DNA of 64,000 nt from Piezodorus guildinii (Eukaryota; Arthropoda; Insecta; Hemiptera; Pentatomidae), in assembly GCA_023052935.1 (NCBI GenBank), contig CM041297.1, forward strand, positions 5,694,280 to 5,758,279, in the 5' to 3' direction. A program made the position numbers and the translations under genes. Numbering within the stretch: the first letter of the stretch is position 1; every line of letters begins with the position of its first letter. The notes under the pieces were generated by a model, which worked only from the letters and a program-made list of their open reading frames with translations, ran no database searches and had not been told where the DNA came from. Below, piece by piece: positions 54,841-63,950 of this stretch.

Positions 54841-56362
54841 CGGACCAGGAGCATCCATCGTACAAATTAATCCATCTTTTATAATTGAAGATTGGTACAC
54901 ATTTTTACATTATAAGAATCTTACAAATTTAACAAGAGAAATTCAAACCCTTAAGATTAGCATTGACGTATTAACAATTAGTAATGAATATAAAACTTTG
55001 CATAATATTATTGAACAAAAATATAACAAGATATTAGAAAAAATTAATCATATTGTAAATATAAATCGGAATAACCGATCAAAAAGAGGTTTAATTAACG
55101 GACTAGGCAATGCTATTAGTTGGCTCACCGGCAATATGGACGCCGATGACAAAGAAAAGTATGATAATATTTTAAATAAAATCGAGAGAAATATGTATCA
55201 CATAGAGCATAATGAAAATGTTAGATTAGGATTAAATAAAGAATTAACATCTAAACTTAATAAAGAAATAATTGTTTTAAATAAATATAAGGATAGTATA
55301 GAAAAAATAAATAATTTTACAGATTTAGCTCTTACTAAGTTAATGTATCATGATTTATTAGCCGTATTAGATTTAGTAGAAAATCAATTAAATGATATAG
55401 AATTTTCCTTAGAACAATGTAAATTAGGAATTACCCATCCAAGCATATTAACGACTAGAGAACTAGAACAATTAAACATACCGTTCGGAGAACCAATCAC
55501 AGAAAATGTAGAATTAAACTGGTTACTTAGCTCCACATTTTGTTCCCTATCAGATACAGGATTAATTTATTATTTTATTAAAATCCCTTTGAAATCATTG
55601 CCAAAAACAACTTATTATGCTATGTCATATCCAGTTACAAGGAATAATAAAGTCATTACTCTAAAGATTAAAGAACAACTAATCATTAGATTTAAAAATT
55701 CGTTTTACAATGGAAATTGTATTAAATTCAATAATCATCATTACTGTAAGGACATGATAGAGATTAAGGACAAATGTATTTTAGAATTATGTAAGAATAT
55801 AGAATTAAATGATTGTAAAGCTGTAGAAATAAGAACAAACCCTATAATCAAACTTATACCCACATTACACCAATATTTAACCTTTAATATTAGCAATGTA
55901 ACAACTAGTGTAACAAACACACAAATGTATCATCTACCATCTACTAGCCTCCTTAATCTTAATGAAAATGAGAAATTTGTAAATATAAATGTACCACTTT
56001 CTTATGTTGACAATGTAAATATTCCTTTTATTTCCTATCATTCTGTTAATAATAAAACTATTGTATCAACAAATTTTACTTTTGAGGAATTACAACAAAT
56101 AGACTTAAGTAATATAGAAATAGAAGAATTAGAACCTTATGATATAACTGTATCCCAATTTATTTCTTATATATTTTATGCAATATGTTTATATCTTTTA
56201 TGTTATAATCTTTATCGTCAGTATTGTAAACTGAAATTACTGTGTTCTAATCCTTCAAATGATAATCCAAGTACCCATCCTCAACCACCTGAATGTTTTG
56301 ATGGCAGAGCCAGAGCTTGGTTTCAATATTTACAGAATAGACAAACCGTCCCAAATCCTTAA
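54725..56362 (+). CDS. env: Env glycoprotein, baculovirus F-like
   Basis: 545 codons. Hydrophobic N-terminal segment (about residues 18-32, signal peptide), furin-type cleavage site RSKR at residues 118-121 followed by a glycine-spaced hydrophobic fusion-peptide-like segment. A long helical, coiled-coil-like region follows (about 140-235), then Cys pairs near 340-375, several N-x-S/T sites, and one membrane anchor (about 479-499) before a short cytoplasmic tail. This is the layout of errantivirus Env proteins related to the baculovirus F fusion protein. The ATG lies inside the integrase frame, so expression from a spliced mRNA, as in gypsy, is likely; splice sites were not identified. The frame is intact. 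Confidence 0.88.
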   Translation: MLQESAKMTLSSTTNCFKYLLIAAFTVQIQTLLIQDLSDGPGASIVQINPSFIIEDWYTFLHYKNLTNLTREIQTLKISIDVLTISNEYKTLHNIIEQKYNKILEKINHIVNINRNNRSKRGLINGLGNAISWLTGNMDADDKEKYDNILNKIERNMYHIEHNENVRLGLNKELTSKLNKEIIVLNKYKDSIEKINNFTDLALTKLMYHDLLAVLDLVENQLNDIEFSLEQCKLGITHPSILTTRELEQLNIPFGEPITENVELNWLLSSTFCSLSDTGLIYYFIKIPLKSLPKTTYYAMSYPVTRNNKVITLKIKEQLIIRFKNSFYNGNCIKFNNHHYCKDMIEIKDKCILELCKNIELNDCKAVEIRTNPIIKLIPTLHQYLTFNISNVTTSVTNTQMYHLPSTSLLNLNENEKFVNINVPLSYVDNVNIPFISYHSVNNKTIVSTNFTFEELQQIDLSNIEIEELEPYDITVSQFISYIFYAICLYLLCYNLYRQYCKLKLLCSNPSNDNPSTHPQPPECFDGRARAWFQYLQNRQTVPNP

Positions 56363-56389
56363 ATTTAGAGTTCAGTGGGCTTCACTCTC

Positions 56390-56402
56390 ATAAGGACGGA
56401 GG
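56390..56402 (+). promoter_or_regulatory. Polypurine tract
   Basis: TAAGGACGGAGG, purine-rich and ending exactly where the 3' LTR starts with AGTC. It is the plus-strand primer site, with one pyrimidine interruption. Confidence 0.8.
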
Positions 56403-56706
56403 AGTCACGCCACCATGAGGCCATAGTGCACCTGCAGATAACACCATATTCCTTGAATCTTATTCAGCAGTCCTATTAACCTTTATATACCCTGTCCCTT
56501 CTCCCAGGACACACACTCTCAGACTCTCACTCACACTCGCACTCTCTTCAAGTCCTCGCAGTAATTACGGTACGTCAGACCTAGTATAGCCATATTGTTA
56601 TTATCAAGATTGTCATTATTGTCTTTTAAAGTGTTATTATCGATATTTTGTAACTTTTGAATAAATAAAATATTTTTTTTACAATAACGAGTACGAACAC
56701 CAAAAT
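56403..56706 (+). repeat. 3' LTR (304 bp)
   Basis: Copy of 49197-49500 with no difference that I could see. TATATA at 56484-56489 and AATAAA at 56660-56665 are conserved. Confidence 0.97.
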
Positions 56707-57227
56707 TATGTACTACATACCAGCTTAATTTATATAATGAAACAAAAAAATAAATAATTAAAAAAAAGAAAAGATATATAACTTACAAATATCATAATCT
56801 AACTAAAAAAGAAATAAAACTTTAAACAATTCATCATATATATACTCCTAAAAAATTACTTATATTAAGATAAAAAAACAAAACAATAAAAGATAGAAAC
56901 AAAAAGAAGCAGAGAAATAGAGAAGTAAATAAAAAAATAAAAAAAACGAGAAAAAGAAAATTAAAAAATGAATAAAAATCAGCTCCAGCTCTGATTCATT
57001 TCAATTTAAAGATAACACGAAAAAAAAACTTTTAAAAAAATGTACACAATTTCGCAATAATATTTTTATATACATATATATACATATCTACATAGATGTC
57101 ACTCATACTAGATAAAATAAAATCAGATAATAATATTTCCCTAGATTTGGTTCAAGTCTGTTAAAAAGTGCTTTAGATAAAATTTTGTAGGTTACTTGTA
57201 ATAATGAAATTCCTGTATATTTGTTGT
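56707..57227. other. No recognised feature
   Basis: Extremely A-rich, low-complexity sequence (AAAAAAATAAA-type runs). No gene or repeat family recognised. Confidence 0.4.
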
Positions 57228-57460
57228 TGTTCGTTTGTTTATTTATTTAATGTCCTTTTATGCTGCTGTGGCTAATCGGAAGCTGCTACCGTGGGAGTCC
57301 TAAATTATGCCTTTAACGAGTACCTGATGTCGCACAGGCTCGGCACCACCTTTTTACGTCTTCCTTATAAAGATCATCTGCCGTGTTTGATCCCGCGACC
57401 TTGGACAAAGAAGGCTTCTATACTAGCCCCTATGCTACAGTTAACTTTCTCCATAATTGT
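57228..57460 (-). mobile_element. SINE S1-related copy
   Basis: Minus-oriented. The left edge is the S1 3' end (GTTTGTTTATTTATTTAATG), then CGATTAGCC- and CCTGTGCGACATCAGG-type blocks inverted. A tRNA-like head follows with an inverted box B (TTTGATCCCGCGACC, about 57387). The head is diverged from other S1 copies. Confidence 0.75.
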
Positions 57461-57519
57461 TATAAACCTCTTTAACTTTCTATTTTTTTTAAACATTTAC
57501 ACGTTTACAACCGCATGAG

Positions 57520-57823
57520 GATCCATGTGATACCCCAGCCGAGCACAAGCCACCGCTAGCCGGCCACGCGCACCCCAGATGATGGCGATACATCATCCAA
57601 TTGAGTCCCGACGAGCGGCCGTCGACAAGCGATTCGCTAGCCAGGAGGATGTGTCGCCGACGTCACGCGAATTTGTGAAGGATTATCCAATTGTTGGTCT
57701 CGAGGCCTTTGATCGTGTCCAGTGTCGGCTAGTACAGTCTCGATTCTTCTCTCTTCAGTTTGGATTCAGATCAGCGTGTCTCTTATGTCTTTAGTAGTTC
57801 ACCGAGCTTGGATTATGATTGAG
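57520..57823 (+). promoter_or_regulatory. GC-rich island: candidate first exon 2
   Basis: GC-rich block in AT-rich surroundings (CCAGCCGAGCACAAGCCACC, GACGAGCGGCCGTCGACAAG) followed by a strong splice-donor consensus, GAG|GTATGT, at 57824. A 71-codon frame (57579-57794) ends before the donor, so the block would be 5' UTR or the frame is chance. CGACGTCACGCG near 57659 includes a CRE-like GACGTCA. A host-gene first exon is only an inference; an unrecognised repeat is the alternative. Confidence 0.35.
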
Positions 57824-57949
57824 GTATGTCTTGGTTTTGTCTTTGGCTAAATATATTTTTTGAATTTGGAAGCCCTTGATATTTAAATATTTAGATTTTT
57901 GTTGGGAAACACTGCTTTAAAATACTCCATTATACTTCCCCCAACTAAG

Positions 57950-58329
57950 ACAATGGGAAAATATTTTTTTCTAAAATCTTTAGCTTTCCGATAGTTTTCC
58001 TAAACCAAAATTTTTGCTTTTTCCTCCTTTAGTTGGTTATCAAATTCGTTCTACTTGTATATATAGCAGTTTTTAATCTTTAGATTAGAATAAATTGTGT
58101 GTAAGATGTTTATTTATTTGCCAACTTTTTATTTATCTCAATAATAGGTTTTTGTTTCGATTTGCTTTGTTTTTTACTTATTATTATTATTTTATTGTAT
58201 ATATATGAATTTATTTATGTTCTATTTTATGTAATTTGACCATTATTATTATTTTCTGTATATATAGTATGAATGTGGTCTCTTATCAATATTATTATTG
58301 TTCATTTTGTAACAAATTGTAATATATAA

Positions 58330-58370
<41 letters not shown>

Positions 58371-58590
58371 TTAGAATAAAGCCTACTTGACATTACTATG
58401 TACTTTACATTAAATCTTTGATCGATTTTGCGAGTTCAAAATCATTAGAACAGTTTCCAATAAATCGTAAAAATGGTATCTGGCTCGCTAATTTTTTTGA
58501 AAATGTTGCTGTTACACCTCAGGCATATAAGCTTATAAAATATGAAATTTCAGTTTTACTCGCATAAACAATATCGTTAAGTGAAAGTAA
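57950..58590 (+). mobile_element. Old family H copy 15 with nested retro-insert
   Basis: 57960-58094 matches the TTTTCTAAAATCTTTAGCTT .. TTTCTCCTTTAGTTG part, and 58381-58590 matches the following GACATTA..ATCGATTTTGCGAG and TATGAAATTTCAGTTTTA parts. A poly(A)-tailed insertion with target duplication lies between. Confidence 0.65.
58095..58367 (+). mobile_element. Poly(A)-tailed retro-insertion (family P)
   Basis: A perfect 13-bp target duplication, AGATTAGAATAAA, at 58082-58094 and 58368-58380. The tail is an A-run of about 38 nt (58330-58367). The same family as 10262-10510. No frame; probably a LINE 3' end truncated to 273 bp. Confidence 0.87.
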
Positions 58591-59016
58591 TAATTTCACG
58601 TTTAATTATATCAAATATGTTTATGTTTATTTATTTTTAAATTATATATTTATTTTGGACCAACAAAATTTAAAACATTTCAAGAAAAGGTTTACAAATT
58701 CAATTTTTAACTATGGTTCATTAAATACAAAATTACTGGTCCCTCTAGCAAGCCCGAAAGCCTACCTCTGGCTGAGCTACCAACCTGCACTAACTGGCAA
58801 TCCCGACTTACTATCATCCACTGTCGCGGCGGTAATATTTCTTTGAGATCGTAAATTTCTGTTTCCGACGGCACTGTTGGATGGATTTCGAATCTGAATA
58901 GTGCATTAAAATCAAGATTTTGCGCTTCTTAACACTTTTTTTTTTTGTTGAAAAAGTGCATAGTAACGATTTTAGATTTCATAATGATGGAGTTTTGTTG
59001 ACCGTTGAGAAATTAG

Positions 59017-59237
59017 ATGAGGAAGATGGTTGGGGGTGCGGTCATAAATTAGATACACACATTTAAAATAAGTTCTATTTTAATTATGTGCCGACGTTTT
59101 GGCCTACAATGTGGGCCTTCATCAGGGTTGACTCTGAGACGCTTGACTCCTTTAGGCAGTCGGCACATAATTAAAATAGCACTTATTTTAAATGTGTGTA
59201 TCTAATTTATGACCGCACCCCCAACCATCTTCCTCAT
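59017..59237. mobile_element. Inverted-repeat element (family M1), copy 2
   Basis: Arms of about 80 bp: the left starts ATGAGGAAGATGGTTGGGGG and the right ends CCCCCAACCATCTTCCTCAT, extending inwards to GTGCCGAC / GTCGGCAC. The arms are nearly perfect. The 60-bp centre contains the hammerhead-like motif. The arm-loop structure would let the whole RNA fold into one hairpin. Confidence 0.82.
59090..59129 (-). other. Hammerhead-ribozyme-like motif 4
   Basis: The minus strand reads ACC-CTGATGA-A-GGCC(loop)GGCC-AAAACGTC-GG. Same order and the same one-base insertion before stem II. GAAAC is changed to AAAAC, which would abolish canonical catalysis. Confidence 0.45.
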
Positions 59238-59604
59238 TTAAGATTTCAAATTTTCAAGAAAGAAGTTTGAAAACTGCTTTCCCGGAGTCCGCTCTTTACA
59301 ACGAAAAAAAATGAATATTTTGAAATAAAAATCGGAAAATTATTTAGATGAGATCTGGCTAAAACAAAATCGAATGACGTTGCTGCGATCTGTTGTTTCA
59401 GAAACAAATTAAACTGTCGTCCCCTTTAGCCTTAAGCTGCCAGTGCCACTGTACTAAACACTCGAATACTGTCATTTGCGTGTAACCTGAAGCAGATTGC
59501 GTGAGAGTGTCATGTCATGTCTTCTCATCGTAGTTTTTCATCGTAATTGGATTAGTTTAATGTCATATTTTATCTAGTTTACTCGTGCAAAGTTTCATGA
59601 TATC
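59238..59604. other. No recognised feature
   Basis: Mixed composition with no recognised frame or repeat. Confidence 0.3.
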
Positions 59605-60117
59605 AGAAAGGAATTAGTCCGAGTGGCGGTCAGTAATTGAAACAAGTAGTTTCTAGGTCCACATTGTGGGTCATCATCGGGGCTAAAAATTTAAAAAAGG
59701 GATACAATAAGTATATAGCACTTCAAGGGAAATAAAAATAACATAGTATATATGAATTATTTAGAATTAGAACAACATTAAATAAAATATTCTATATACT
59801 TTTCAATAGAGGATGTCAATATGTAAAACGTAAAAAAAGGGATAAATAGGTAAAGAAATCGATTTATTAAATTTCGATGAGTTAAGTATAATAATGAAAG
59901 GGCTATTCAGAGCAATTATTTTGATACTCAAGGCAGTGTAATTAATCGATCTCTAGTAAAATTAATCGATTTCTTTACCCATTTTTTTCTGTTTTTGTTT
60001 TAAATATAGACATTATCCAACTCAGCAGTATATAAAATATTTTATTTAATGTTATTTTGAAGTGAATTGTCGATATTCAATTATATTTGTATAAAACGTA
60101 AAACTTCAACAAGTAAA
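59605..60117. mobile_element. Inverted-repeat element (family M2), left part
   Basis: Begins AAAGGAATTAGTCCGAGTGG, as at 27889, followed by a degraded hammerhead-like segment (59648-59684, CATCATCGGGGCT). The right terminal repeat was not found before the mariner at 60120. Internal segments AAAGAAATCGATTTATT / TAATCGATTTCTTTACC form an inverted repeat. Confidence 0.55.
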
Positions 60118-60119
60118 TA

Positions 60120-61042
60120 TTGGGTTGTGTCACATGAAATGTCCGTTTTCAAGGTAAAGGATTTTTATTAAAAATACGATATGAAAACAAGATAATTTTA
60201 TTCGAAGTATTTATCTTCTTTTTCTACACACTTTTCCCAACGTGACACAAACTTTTTTATCCCCAAACTCAAAAACTCTGAGCTTTGAAGTGAAACAAAA
60301 TCTGAAAACGCACTTTTCCCTTGATCATCATTTTCAAAAAGTTTTCCTTTGACGAAGTTGTCTAAATTCCTGAACAGGTGGTAATCTGTTGGAGACAAGT
60401 CGGGAGAATACGGTGGGTGCGGAAGAACTTCGTAGCCCAGTTCTTTCAATTTCTGCACGGTTTGTTTTGAAACATGGGGTCTTGCTGCCGCTCAGTGAGA
60501 TCATGCGGTACCCATGTATCGAGCTTTTTTACTTTCCCAATACACTTTAAATGTCTTGAAAGTCTACCGTACTTGCATTTAGTTGTGCCGAGAGTCCTTT
60601 AACTGTTTGGTAGGGGTTTCCTTCTACTGTATGTTTGAGGACATCGTTGTCTATTACGGACGGAGGTCTTCCTTGGGGCAAGTTTTCCATGTCGGTATCC
60701 CCAGCTGAAAACTTGACAAACCAACGGCGAATGGTCCGTTCATTAACACTCCCTTCCCCAAACGCCTTGCAAATATTTCTAGCGACCTCAACTGCTGAAT
60801 GGCCGAGTTTAAACTAGTGCAAAAATATTACTTAAAAATCGCGTGTTTCCATGTTCATATTTGGAGGTTTACTAAAAAGTGGGTAATTGATTGGGAAGCT
60901 AATGTTTATAATACAAAGGTAGATGATGAGTAACTGTTAACTTTTAATATGTAAACATTCCGAAGAAAACAACAGAGACCTGCAAAATCCTTTATGTATT
61001 TCAGAAACTATAAAAACGGACATTTCATGTGAAACAACCCAA
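60120..61042 (-). mobile_element. Mariner B, copy 2
   Basis: About 28-bp inverted repeats (TTGGGTTGTGTCACATGAAA.. and its inverse with one mismatch), TA at 60118-60119 and 61043-61044. At 923 bp it is shorter than a full mariner, so part of the transposase gene is deleted. Confidence 0.9.
60198..60840 (-). pseudogene. Mariner B transposase remnant
   Basis: The C-terminal frame (60458-60198) has ELGYEVLPHPPYSPDLSPTD followed by YHLF, with the third catalytic Asp intact, and the closing SRWEKCVEKEDKYF. Upstream (60500-60840) N-terminal helix-turn-helix sequence is recognisable, but in other frames and joined by a deletion that removes the central DD region. Inactive. Confidence 0.82.
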
Positions 61043-61211
61043 TATGAATCAACTCAATCCGATGTTATCCACGGAGGATTATAGCGAGTTCTCATGCCCC
61101 CTAAAGTTTTGTTGGACAAATAAAAAAGAAAGTATTTTTAAACGTGCATAATTTTAAATTGAATATACCTACATAGATCGTTTTAAAAATAATATTTTTT
61201 TGCAATATAAA

Positions 61212-61340
61212 TGTTCCGAGCCTGTGCGATGTCAGGTACCCGTTAAAGATCCCTATCCTAATAAAACCTGGATAGGCAAAATTTAGGTCTCCCACTGTAG
61301 CATCGTCCGATTAGCCATAGTAGCATAAAGTGACGTTAAT
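61212..61340 (+). mobile_element. SINE S1, 5'-truncated
   Basis: From CCGAGCCTGTGCGATGTCAGG (start) to GTGACGTTAATTGAAC. The head is missing. Confidence 0.8.
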
Positions 61341-61640
61341 TGAACAAACAAATGATGAAACATTTTAATATATGTTTATATAATATCGAAGTGTTTGCCA
61401 ACAAGAGCCTCATTAGATTAAAATAATATGGTAATGTATGATGTCTGTCATTAGTTACTTACCTTGACGATTTCAATTATCATTTCCCTGTTACGTGTGT
61501 ATATAATAATAATGTCATGTTTATTCTCATATAAATAGTTTCGATGTATTATTTCTTTATGTTTTAGTAGTGAAGGTGTTCGAAACCTAAAAAGTCGTTA
61601 AGTAAACAGCAAATAAAGAGTCAGTATCATAACAACCTAC
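61341..61640. other. No recognised feature
   Basis: AT-rich spacer between two SINE fragments. Confidence 0.35.
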
Positions 61641-61644
61641 TTTG

Positions 61645-61926
61645 CCCAAGTTCGCGGGTTCAAATCCGACAGGTGCCTACTGGTTTTAGGAATGAAGGAT
61701 AAATCCTGGTCTCCGCAGGTGGTCCTAGGATTTTTTAATGGGAGTAAAAAATCCTTAGTTACGCCGTCCTTCGGAGGGGACGTTAAAAGGTGGTCCCGAG
61801 CCTGTGCGATGTCAGGTACTCGTTAAATATCCCTATCTTAGTAAAACCTGGATATGCAAAATTTAGGACTCCCACTGTAGCATCGTCCGATTAGCCACAG
61901 CAGCAAAAAGTGACGTTAAATAAAAA
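61645..61926 (+). mobile_element. Chimeric SINE S1
   Basis: The first 70 bp resemble a different tRNA-like head (TTCGCGGGTTCAAATCCGAC, GTTTTAGGAATGAAGG). At 61719 (CAGGTGGTCCTAGG) the S1 body starts and continues to GACGTTAAATAA. The join looks like a template switch between two SINE families or a SINE inserted into another. Confidence 0.7.
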
Positions 61927-61927
61927 A

Positions 61928-62026
61928 ATCAATTTAACGTATTTTTATCTCTAACTGTATTTGAAAATTCTTTCATTGATTTTAAAAATGGAGGTAAGTG
62001 AAAGTTGCCCGCACCAGATTTTTTAT
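61928..62026 (-). repeat. Family H left-end fragment
   Basis: Minus-oriented end: TTTCATTGATTTTAAAAATG, GAGGTAAGTGAAAG, TTGCCCGCACCAGA. Seven bases of the usual CGTGTG stretch are missing. Confidence 0.7.
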
Positions 62027-62442
62027 ATAAATTTGAATCATAATTTTCTAAAGTGATTGTTAAAACCATTTTTGAAATAGCCTGTTCTAAAAAAGCGATT
62101 CCTTTCAGACTTGCGAAAATAGAAACATCTGCTGTTGCGTTGTTTATCGAAGCGGAATCTCTAGGCCGCTCAACTCGAAGGGGCCGCACTCTGGTAGGGT
62201 GTCGCTGTAGTAATTAATTATTTTAGAAAATTAAAGAGGGCAAAGATATGAGACTTAGAGACGGGAGCGCTATCTGTCGGCGGAGGGAACTAGGTCGCAC
62301 GCTTTGTTGTCCAACAGAAATAGAGATTGTAGGTCAGCCCTATTAGTTCTTTTATAGTCTAGTAATAGCAGTCTTATCTCGTGCTATTTGCCTTTTGTAA
62401 CGCATCCGAAGCGGCAAAACACATGTTACGCATTTAATTAAA
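62027..62442. other. Unassigned sequence, locally GC-rich
   Basis: An 86-codon minus-strand frame (62189-61929) has no recognised family and runs into a family H end. Plus-strand GC-rich patches (GGCCGCACTCTGGTAGGG; GACGGGAGCGCTATCTGTCG) may be part of an unrecognised repeat. Confidence 0.3.
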
Positions 62443-63222
62443 ATGAATTTAAAGGTGCTCTTGAATGTACAAAACTGGTGTAAGAAATGGAAATTAAAAA
62501 TTAACCATGAGAAGTCACAACATGTTACATTTACTCTAAGACACGGAACCTTCCCTCCAGTTTATATAGACAACCACCAGATACCACAAACAAATACAGT
62601 AACGTACTTGGGACTAATCTTTGACAAAAGATTGACATGGGACCCACACGTCAAAACAAAACGCGAAACTTTAAACTTTCGACTCAGATTATTATATTCG
62701 ATACTACATAAACACTCTAAATTACGCATGAGACAGAAGATTAACGTATATACTTATGCATGCCAAATTTACGGACCTGCTAAAAAGACACATTCAAAAA
62801 ATACAAACCTTTCAATCCAAATTTTTAAGACTGACAACGAACCATGTTTCATGTTTATGTTTCAAACCATACTCTTCATACCGACTTACGCTTTCCGACT
62901 ACAACAAACCACATTCGAATGTCGTACAAACGATTTTACGACCAACTACATGGACACACTAACCAATTTGTTCAAAATATGGCTACAACTGGCATCCCTG
63001 ACATAACTCGGCGTAGACAGAAAAGGAGTTGGATGAGGGACCTCCTAGCCTGAAATAATAGATCCTGTTTGAATGTCAGGAGGATGCACCACTGGGTGCT
63101 TTCTCCCTCATGCCTAACCATGCCACGTCTCCTTGTTTATAAAATCCCATTTGCTTATTATAAACATTTTACAGGTGCAAATAAAATCATTAATAACAAA
63201 AAAAAAAAAAAAAAAAAAAAAA
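62443..63222 (+). mobile_element. Jockey-like LINE (J3) 3' part
   Basis: Starts in the RT after the catalytic box: NWCKKWKLKINHEKSQHVTF and YLGLIFDKRLTWDPHVK (frame 62443-63006). The frame then breaks around 62760 and continues in others to RRRQKRSWMRDLLA (63053). The 3' UTR has GAGGATGCACCACTGGGTGC, AATAAA and an A22 tail at 63201-63222. The 5'-truncated RT is inactive; the target duplication was not resolved. Confidence 0.85.
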
Positions 63223-63740
63223 GGTAGTCTCACTTTGACTTGACTCTATATGAGAAGTACAGACAATGAGAACAAGTCCATTTTTTCAGGTTTTGAGTTA
63301 GTGCTGCTATCTGTTAGTCCTTAGGAAGGTACTTTAAGGTGACAATTGGCTAATATCTACGTTTTTCTGCGTGGGACGGTACTGTGTTTGCTGCTTGCCT
63401 TCGTGACACTGTTCCAAGTTCCAACTTGTTCAATGCCAGATAACAACAGTTTCAGGCTTCCAAAGCGCTAAATGCGAGATAGTAACATTTTGGCATACAC
63501 ATATAACTTGTATATTGTGGAAGGAGTAGTTACGGGAATAAAATATGAGAAGAAATCACGCACAGCTATAAATTCTTAAAGAAGAGTAATCAAACGAAAT
63601 TAACCGATAAGGGTTCTTTGAGGGGGGGATGTTGAAAGTTATAAAATATTTAATAAATAAACCCTTATGCTTGTTAATTCCTACAACATATAATGTTGAG
63701 AAAAAAAAACTTATTTTCTACAATCAAGTGTGATGCACGT
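63223..63740. other. No recognised feature
   Basis: Mixed composition without a recognised gene or repeat. A G7 run is at 63622-63628. Confidence 0.35.
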
Positions 63741-63950
63741 CGCCCAACGGGATAGACATGTTTGACCCACCATTGGCTCACCCTGGTGTGTACGTGGGTC
63801 ACCTGCCGGGTGGAAGGTATGGAAAATTCTTGGTCATGCCAAGTTTTGTTGCAAAATTCTTGGTCAGGTACTCGTTCAAAATCCGTATCCTAATTAAACC
63901 TGGATTGGCGAAATTCATGGCTCGCAAAATAAATCGACGTTTTATGAATA
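63741..63950 (+). repeat. Diverged SINE S1 3' region
   Basis: TCAGGTACTCGTTCAAAATC .. CCTGGATTGGCGAAATTC .. CGACGTTTTATGAA resembles the S1 body and tail with many changes. The segment upstream is not clearly a tRNA-like head. Confidence 0.55.

Larger units (their letters stand above)
49197..56706 (+). mobile_element. Gypsy/errantivirus-type LTR element with env (endogenous retrovirus)
   Basis: 7510 bp from LTR to LTR, in order: 5' LTR, tRNA-Lys primer site, gag, protease, RT/RNase H, integrase, env, purine tract, 3' LTR. This gene order, the AGT start of the LTR, a Gag without zinc knuckles and a furin-cleaved Env are those of insect errantiviruses (Metaviridae). The two LTRs appear identical, so insertion is recent on an evolutionary scale. 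The flanks AATG and TATG (49193-49196, 56707-56710) are an imperfect 4-bp target duplication. Pol is spread over three frames and has two altered catalytic positions, so this copy is probably not autonomous. Confidence 0.95.

Noticed and set aside
59648..59684. Further hammerhead-like motif in the second M2 copy
   Set aside because: CTGATGA is altered (CCGATGA), two extra bases follow stem II and GTTTCG is lost. Counted only as a decayed relative.
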